Assembly: GCA_902766855.1 (NCBI GenBank)
Contig: CACXFE010000159.1
Location: forward strand, 1 to 6,937
DNA length: 6,937 nucleotides
Direction of reading: 5' to 3'
Source of the DNA: Oscillospiraceae bacterium
Lineage (GTDB): Bacteria; Bacillota; Clostridia; Oscillospirales; Acutalibacteraceae
Notes under the pieces: generated by a model
Told to the model about the DNA's origin: nothing
What the model saw: the letters and a program-made list of their open reading frames with translations, nothing else
Database searches by the model: none
Made by a program: the position numbers and the translations under genes
Shown: positions 1 to 6,937 of the stretch, one piece after another
How positions within the stretch are numbered: position 1 is the first letter of the stretch
Layout: each line of letters opens with the position of its first letter

Positions 1-1018
1 GGCCGGAGTAATCCACACGCTTACCAAGCAGGTTCTGACGGCAACGCCCCTGCTTTCCTTTCAGCATATCGGAAAGGGATTTCAGCGCACGGTTATTCGG
101 GCCGGTGACCGGCTTTCCGCGGCGTCCGTTATCGATCAAGGCGTCCACCGCTTCTTGCAGCATCCGCTTTTCATTCCGCACGATAATATCCGGCGCGCGC
201 AATTCAAGCAATCTCTTTAAGCGGTTATTCCGGTTGATCACACGGCGGTACAAATCATTCAGATCGCTGGTAGCGAAGCGGCCGCCGTCTAACTGAACCA
301 TCGGGCGAAGATCGGGCGGAATGACCGGGATCACATCCAAAATCATCCACTCAGGGCGATTCCCGGATTGACGGAAGGCTTCCAACACTTCCAAACGCTT
401 TAAAATGCGGGTGCTTTTCTGCCCGGTCGCATTTTCCAGTTCTTCCCGGAGTTCATCACACGCCTGATCCAAATCGATCTCTTTCAGCAACTTTTGGATC
501 GCTTCCGCGCCCATACCGGCCTCAAAATCGTCCTCATATTTTTCACGCATATCGCGGTACTGTTTTTCATTCAACAGTTGTTTTTTCTCCAACGGCGTGG
601 TGCCGGGATCGGTCACGATATACTGCGAGAAATACAACACCTGCTCCAAGGCTTTCGGGGTAATATCCAACACCAGGCCCATACGGGAAGGAATGGTTTT
701 AAAGTACCAGATATGCGATACGGGAGCCGCCAGTTCAATAGAGCCCATGCGCTCGCGGCGAACTTTGGCGCGGGTCACTTCCACGCCGCAGCGCTCGCAT
801 ATTTTGCCTTTATAACGAATACGCTTATATTTGCCGCAATGACATTCCCAGTCCTTCTGCGGCCCGAAAATGCGTTCGCAGAAAAGGCCGCCCTGTTCGG
901 GTTTCAAGGTGCGGTAATTGATGGTTTCGGGTTTGGTCACTTCACCGTGCGACCAACTCCTGATTTGTTCGGGAGACGCAAGTCCGATTTTTATTGATTC
1001 AAATTCAATTTCTGCCAT
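1..1018 (-). CDS. rpoC: RNA polymerase subunit beta' (RpoC), N-terminal 339 codons, cut by window edge
   Basis: Beta' is the largest catalytic subunit of bacterial RNA polymerase; it forms the clamp and, further downstream than shown here, the Mg-binding active site. The protein begins MAEIEFESIKIGLASPEQIR, the usual RpoC opening. The beta' zinc-binding domain is intact, with Cys59, Cys61, Cys74 and Cys77 in a CHCGKYKR...ICERCGVEV context. Further on are the PVIPPDLRPMVQLDGGRFA and SDLNDLYRRVINRNNRLKRL segments, leading into the coiled-coil clamp helices that bind sigma region 2. The fragment ends at LLGKRVDYSG, just before the conserved continuation toward the active site, so the catalytic NADFDGD motif lies outside the window. 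The start is fixed by GGAGGG five bases upstream. It follows rpoB by 12 bp and must be co-transcribed with it. No frameshift or unusual residue is seen. The identification is certain. Confidence 0.98.
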   Translation of the reverse strand, partial: MAEIEFESIKIGLASPEQIRSWSHGEVTKPETINYRTLKPEQGGLFCERIFGPQKDWECHCGKYKRIRYKGKICERCGVEVTRAKVRRERMGSIELAAPVSHIWYFKTIPSRMGLVLDITPKALEQVLYFSQYIVTDPGTTPLEKKQLLNEKQYRDMREKYEDDFEAGMGAEAIQKLLKEIDLDQACDELREELENATGQKSTRILKRLEVLEAFRQSGNRPEWMILDVIPVIPPDLRPMVQLDGGRFATSDLNDLYRRVINRNNRLKRLLELRAPDIIVRNEKRMLQEAVDALIDNGRRGKPVTGPNNRALKSLSDMLKGKQGRCRQNLLGKRVDYSG

Positions 1019-1023
1019 ATTCG

Positions 1024-1029
1024 CCCTCC
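1024..1029 (-). promoter_or_regulatory. Ribosome binding site of rpoC
   Basis: On the minus strand GGAGGG lies five bases before the rpoC ATG, inside the 12-bp gap after the rpoB TAA stop. It fixes the rpoC start at 1018 and leaves no room for a promoter or terminator between the two genes. Confidence 0.85.
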
Positions 1030-1030
1030 G

Positions 1031-4858
<3,828 letters not shown>

Positions 4859-5012
4859 AGGCTTGCAATCACTCCTCAATTATTATTGCGGCGAAACGCC
4901 GCAGTTGCTTTGCCCTGATGGGTATTAAAAGCCAAATATTATTCACAAAGTTTACAATTTTTTTACATCGCAAACCAATATAGGCGCATAATCCCCCATC
5001 ATTATTAGTAAT
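4859..5012 (-). promoter_or_regulatory. Predicted rpoBC mRNA leader, about 150 nt, with hairpin before the ribosome site
   Basis: This runs from the inferred transcription start (about 5012) to the rpoB start codon. It has no gene I can support. A perfect 7-bp stem with a 3-base loop, TGCGGCG-TTT-CGCCGCA (4887-4903), ends nine bases before the GAGGAG ribosome site. It is followed by AATAATAATT rather than a T-run, so it does not look like a terminator. Upstream, GCTTT and AAAGC segments flanking CCC-ATCA-GGG could form a second, weaker hairpin. The rplJ-type L10 leader is not recognised. The role could be mRNA stability, translational control, or none; this is inference from pairing done by eye. 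Confidence 0.5.
4872..4877 (-). promoter_or_regulatory. Ribosome binding site of rpoB
   Basis: Minus-strand GAGGAG followed by TGAT resembles the anti-16S complement AGGAGGTGAT with one G missing. The distance from GAGGAG to ATG 4858 is 13 bases, rather long, but the extended TGAT pairing shortens the effective spacing. The site overlaps the in-frame TTG at 4879, which argues against that codon as a start. The next ATG (4843) would be 28 bases away. Confidence 0.7.
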
Positions 5013-5017
5013 TCATA

Positions 5018-5046
5018 ATTATATACCAAAGCCAACGATAAGTCAA
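5018..5046 (-). promoter_or_regulatory. Sigma-A promoter of rpoBC
   Basis: On the minus strand TTGACT (5046-5041) and TATAAT (5023-5018) are separated by exactly 17 bases, one mismatch from the consensus sigma-A/sigma-70 promoter. The expected start is near 5012. This shows rpoBC can be transcribed from its own promoter rather than only by read-through from ribosomal protein genes. Confidence 0.85.
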
Positions 5047-5077
5047 GCATATTTTTAACAAAAAAGGAAATTTTTTC
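5047..5077 (-). promoter_or_regulatory. A/T-tract upstream of the rpoBC promoter, UP-element-like
   Basis: Directly upstream of the rpoBC -35 box the minus strand reads as alternating A and T runs (AAAAAATTT, then TTTTTTGTTAAAAATAT). That is the position and composition expected of an UP element, which the alpha-subunit C-terminal domains contact at strong promoters. The assignment rests on composition and position only. The stretch lies between the two divergent promoters and could also affect the rightward one by DNA bending. Confidence 0.45.
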
Positions 5078-5106
5078 TCATGACGGGAAAATCCGGTTTT
5101 TGAAGG

Positions 5107-5136
5107 TTGACAAGTTCCTCGCTTTTGTCGTATAAT
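5107..5136 (+). promoter_or_regulatory. Sigma-A promoter of the IMP dehydrogenase gene
   Basis: TTGACA (5107-5112) and TATAAT (5131-5136) are both perfect consensus hexamers with an 18-base spacer. The start is expected near 5143, giving a leader of only about 25 nt. That is too short for a guanine riboswitch or other structured attenuator. The TATAAT sits in a 9-bp tandem repeat, TCGTATAAT/TCGTATAAA (5128-5145). Confidence 0.88.
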
Positions 5137-5155
5137 TCGTATAAAGAAAATAAAT

Positions 5156-5160
5156 GGAGG
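5156..5160 (+). promoter_or_regulatory. Ribosome binding site deciding the guaB start
   Basis: GGAGG lies eight bases before ATG 5169. An upstream in-frame ATG at 5154 overlaps this ribosome site and has no site of its own. The gene therefore starts at 5169, giving a protein beginning MAYYFDGVSHTFNEYLL. Confidence 0.9.
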
Positions 5161-5168
5161 TTGCCCGT

Positions 5169-6677
5169 ATGGCTTATTATTTTGACGGTGTTTCCCACAC
5201 CTTTAACGAGTACCTGTTGGTTCCGGGATATTCTTCTTCCGAATGTATCCCCGCAAATGTGAGTTTGAAAACGCCGCTGGTAAAATTTAAACGCGGGGAA
5301 GAGCCCGCCCTTTCTATGAACATTCCGCTGACTTCCGCGATCATGCAGTCCGTTTCGGGCGACCGGCTGGCTGTTGCTTTGGCGCGTGAAGGCGGCGTTT
5401 CGTTTATTTACGGCTCGCAATCGGTAGAAGACGAAGCCGCCATGGTAGAGCGCGCGAAATCCTACAAGGCGGGTTTTGTGGTCAGTGAATCGAATGTGAC
5501 CCCCGAAAGCACCTTGGCGGATATTCTGGAACTGAAAGCCAAAAACGGGCATTCCACCGTTGCGGTGACTTCCAACGGCAAGGCAGACGGAAAGTTGCTC
5601 GGCATCGTGACCGGGAGAGATTACCGGGTAAGCCGCATGAGTATCGATACGAAAGTGAAGGAATTCATGACGCCGCTTTCCTCCTTAATTACGGCGGAAG
5701 AAAACACCACCTTAAAGCAAGCAAACGATATTATCTGGGATCACAAACTCAATTCCCTGCCGATTGTGGACAAGCAGGGCAATTTGAAATATTTTGTTTT
5801 CCGTAAAGACTATGATGCGCACAAAGAAAATCCCAACGAGTTGTTAGACACCCACAAACGGTATGTGGTAGGCGCCGGTATCAACACAAGGGATTATGAA
5901 GAACGGGTACCCGCTTTGGTTGAAGCGGGAGCGGATGTTCTTTGTATCGATTCTTCCGAAGGATTCAGCGAATGGCAAGCCAGAACTTTGGCGTTCATCC
6001 GTAAAAAATACGGGGATTCGGTCAAAGTCGGCGCGGGAAATGTGGTAGACCGCGAAGGCTTCCTTTTCCTTGCCGAAGCGGGGGCGGATTTCATCAAAGT
6101 CGGGATCGGCGGCGGTTCGATCTGCATCACGCGTGAAACCAAAGGCATCGGGCGGGGGCAAGCCACCGCGCTGATCGAAGTCTGCGCCGCGCGGGATGAG
6201 TATTTTGAAAAAACCGGCGTGTATATCCCGGTCTGTTCAGACGGCGGCATCGTTCACGATCACCATATGACGCTGGCGCTCGCCATGGGGGCGGATTTCC
6301 TGATGCTCGGCCGCTATTTCGCCCGGTTTGACGAAAGCCCCACCAATAAAGTGGCGCTGAACGGAAACTATTATAAAGAATACTGGGGCGAAGGCTCCAA
6401 CCGTGCGCGCAACTGGCAGCGGTATGATTTGGGCGGCGATAAAAAGTTATCCTTTGAAGAAGGCGTAGATTCTTATGTTCCTTACGCCGGCTCCCTGAAA
6501 GATAATGTCAGTCTTTCTTTAAGCAAAGTAAAATCCACTATGTGCAACTGCGGGGCACTCACGATTCCCGAATTACAGAAAAAGGCGAAACTGACCTTGG
6601 TTTCCGCCACCAGCATTGTGGAAGGCGGCGCACACGATGTGATTCGCAAAGAAACCTCTGTGGGCACGATCAAATGA
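5169..6677 (+). CDS. guaB: IMP dehydrogenase, 502 aa, Tritrichomonas-like type
   Basis: This cytosolic tetrameric enzyme oxidises IMP to XMP with NAD+, the first committed step of GTP synthesis. The N-terminal barrel opens with HTFNEYLLVPG and IPLTSAIMQSVSG. Two CBS domains (Bateman module, roughly residues 105-220) interrupt it, with VKEFMTPLSSLI starting the second. The barrel resumes with RYVVGAGINTRDYEERVPAL. The catalytic loop GIGGGSICITRE has Cys319. Asp261 lies in DVLCIDSSEGFSEW. The mobile flap carries NWQRYDLGG with the water-activating Arg418-Tyr419, and Glu408 lies in YWGEGS. Glu485-Gly486-Gly487 form the expected potassium site. Compared from memory with the T. foetus enzyme (503 aa), these residues share the same numbers and long blocks match. 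The gene is monocistronic or has one tiny follower, is transcribed from its own consensus promoter divergently from rpoBC, and ends before the terminator at 6824. GMP reductase shares the barrel but lacks the CBS module and this flap. Confidence 0.97.
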   Translation: MAYYFDGVSHTFNEYLLVPGYSSSECIPANVSLKTPLVKFKRGEEPALSMNIPLTSAIMQSVSGDRLAVALAREGGVSFIYGSQSVEDEAAMVERAKSYKAGFVVSESNVTPESTLADILELKAKNGHSTVAVTSNGKADGKLLGIVTGRDYRVSRMSIDTKVKEFMTPLSSLITAEENTTLKQANDIIWDHKLNSLPIVDKQGNLKYFVFRKDYDAHKENPNELLDTHKRYVVGAGINTRDYEERVPALVEAGADVLCIDSSEGFSEWQARTLAFIRKKYGDSVKVGAGNVVDREGFLFLAEAGADFIKVGIGGGSICITRETKGIGRGQATALIEVCAARDEYFEKTGVYIPVCSDGGIVHDHHMTLALAMGADFLMLGRYFARFDESPTNKVALNGNYYKEYWGEGSNRARNWQRYDLGGDKKLSFEEGVDSYVPYAGSLKDNVSLSLSKVKSTMCNCGALTIPELQKKAKLTLVSATSIVEGGAHDVIRKETSVGTIK

Positions 6678-6781
6678 TAGAGAAACCGATTTTAACGATC
6701 GCGGTTTCCTGTTTTCATGAAGAAGTTTTCCCTGTTATCGCCGATGGTTGTGCGGAAAAGATCACCGTGCTTTATCATTAA
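6674..6781 (+). CDS. Possible small overlapping ORF, 35 aa; perhaps a glycosyltransferase-2 N-terminal remnant
   Basis: The ATG overlaps the guaB TGA stop in an ATGA arrangement, which permits translational coupling, and the frame runs 35 codons to TAA. The protein starts MIEKPILTIAVSCFHEE and continues VFPVIADGCAEK. PILTIAVSCFHEEVFP resembles the first beta-strand and loop of family-2 glycosyltransferases (typically LTIVVPCYNEEEVLP), but nothing downstream in any plus-strand frame continues such a protein. It could therefore be a degraded remnant, a genuine micro-ORF, or chance. There is no clear ribosome binding site of its own. It lies wholly before the terminator, so it would be in the guaB transcript. 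Function unknown. Confidence 0.3.
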   Translation: MIEKPILTIAVSCFHEEVFPVIADGCAEKITVLYH

Positions 6782-6823
6782 AAAGCAGACCAACGAAAAA
6801 CCGTAAACTCCAAACAGCATACC

Positions 6824-6870
6824 AGGGCTGTCGCCGGTGATTTTGACCGGCGACAGCCCTTGTTTTTCTT
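6824..6870 (+). terminator. Strong intrinsic terminator after guaB
   Basis: A perfect 15-bp GC-rich stem (AGGGCTGTCGCCGGT, 6824-6838, with its complement at 6846-6860) closes a 7-base loop GATTTTG and is followed by TGTTTTTCTTT on the plus strand. The opposite side has no adjacent T-run in the minus reading (CTGGTATGC), so termination is directed at rightward transcripts. It lies about 150 bases after the guaB stop, just after the small ORF at 6674-6781. Confidence 0.9.
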
Positions 6871-6937
6871 TATCTGTTTTTTTACGCTGTGCGCATTCTG
6901 AGAAGCGCCCCGGGAGTAACCGGCCGCTCAAACGGGA

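Noticed and set aside
5061..5076. AAAAAA-GGAAA-TTTTTT inverted repeat as an operator
   Set aside because: A/T runs of this kind are expected in an UP-element-like tract, and the symmetry is not specific to any regulator I recognise.
5113..5168. Guanine riboswitch or attenuator before guaB
   Set aside because: The predicted leader is only about 25 nt and has no stem or purine-riboswitch core.
5055..5552. A 165-codon minus-strand frame opposite the start of guaB
   Set aside because: It runs through the guaB promoter and coding start in antisense; no ribosome site or motif supports it.
6682..6708. Hairpin GAAACCG/CGGTTTC just after the guaB stop, considered as a first terminator
   Set aside because: The loop is 13 bases and the following sequence is CTGTTTTC, with only four T; the far stronger hairpin at 6824 is the better terminator.
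6692..6931. A 79-codon minus-strand frame across the terminator
   Set aside because: It reads through the perfect inverted repeat of the guaB terminator and has no supporting ribosome site or family resemblance.
6882..6937. Possible C-terminal tail of a convergent minus-strand gene (17 codons ending RMRTA, then TAA at 6884-6882)
   Set aside because: A 17-codon open stretch at the window edge is too short to support a gene, and another minus frame is also open there. The next bases to the right would decide it.

Overview
The window is mostly housekeeping sequence from a low-to-mid GC Gram-positive bacterium, most likely a member of the Clostridia (Bacillota). The assignment rests on three things: strong AGGAG/GGAGG ribosome binding sites, near-consensus sigma-A promoters, and an RpoB that follows the Bacillus/Clostridia type. 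That RpoB lacks the large E. coli-type insertion between the E. coli D814 and K1065 equivalents and has an acidic C-terminal tail. Placement below class level is a guess, because no rRNA gene is present.

Layout: positions 1-1018 (minus strand) hold the N-terminal 339 codons of rpoC (RNA polymerase beta'), cut by the left edge. Positions 1031-4858 (minus) hold complete rpoB (beta, 1275 aa). The rpoB-rpoC gap is 12 bp and contains the rpoC ribosome binding site, so the two form an operon. Positions 4859-5168 are an A/T-rich divergent intergenic region. It carries a sigma-A promoter firing left into rpoBC (TTGACT-17-TATAAT, with a leader of about 150 nt that has a 7-bp hairpin just before the ribosome binding site) and one firing right (TTGACA-18-TATAAT, with a leader of about 25 nt). 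Positions 5169-6677 (plus) hold a complete IMP dehydrogenase (502 aa). A 35-codon ORF overlaps its stop codon (6674-6781), and a strong intrinsic terminator follows (6824-6870). The last 67 bases hold nothing I can assign.

Two central functions, RNA polymerase and the committed step of guanine nucleotide synthesis, share one divergent control region. No rplL lies directly upstream of rpoB, although rplJL-rpoBC is the common bacterial order. The IMP dehydrogenase resembles the enzyme of the protozoan Tritrichomonas foetus unusually closely. As I recall that sequence, the catalytic Cys319, Arg418-Tyr419, Asp261, Glu408 and the potassium-site Glu485 all fall at the same residue numbers. Lys310 and Glu431, linked to mycophenolic-acid insensitivity in that enzyme, are also present.

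I found no mobile element, CRISPR array, tRNA, rRNA or defence system, and no evidence of a new multi-gene system. The most interesting items are the protozoan-like IMPDH, the divergent promoter arrangement with its rpoB leader, and the small overlapping ORF after guaB.
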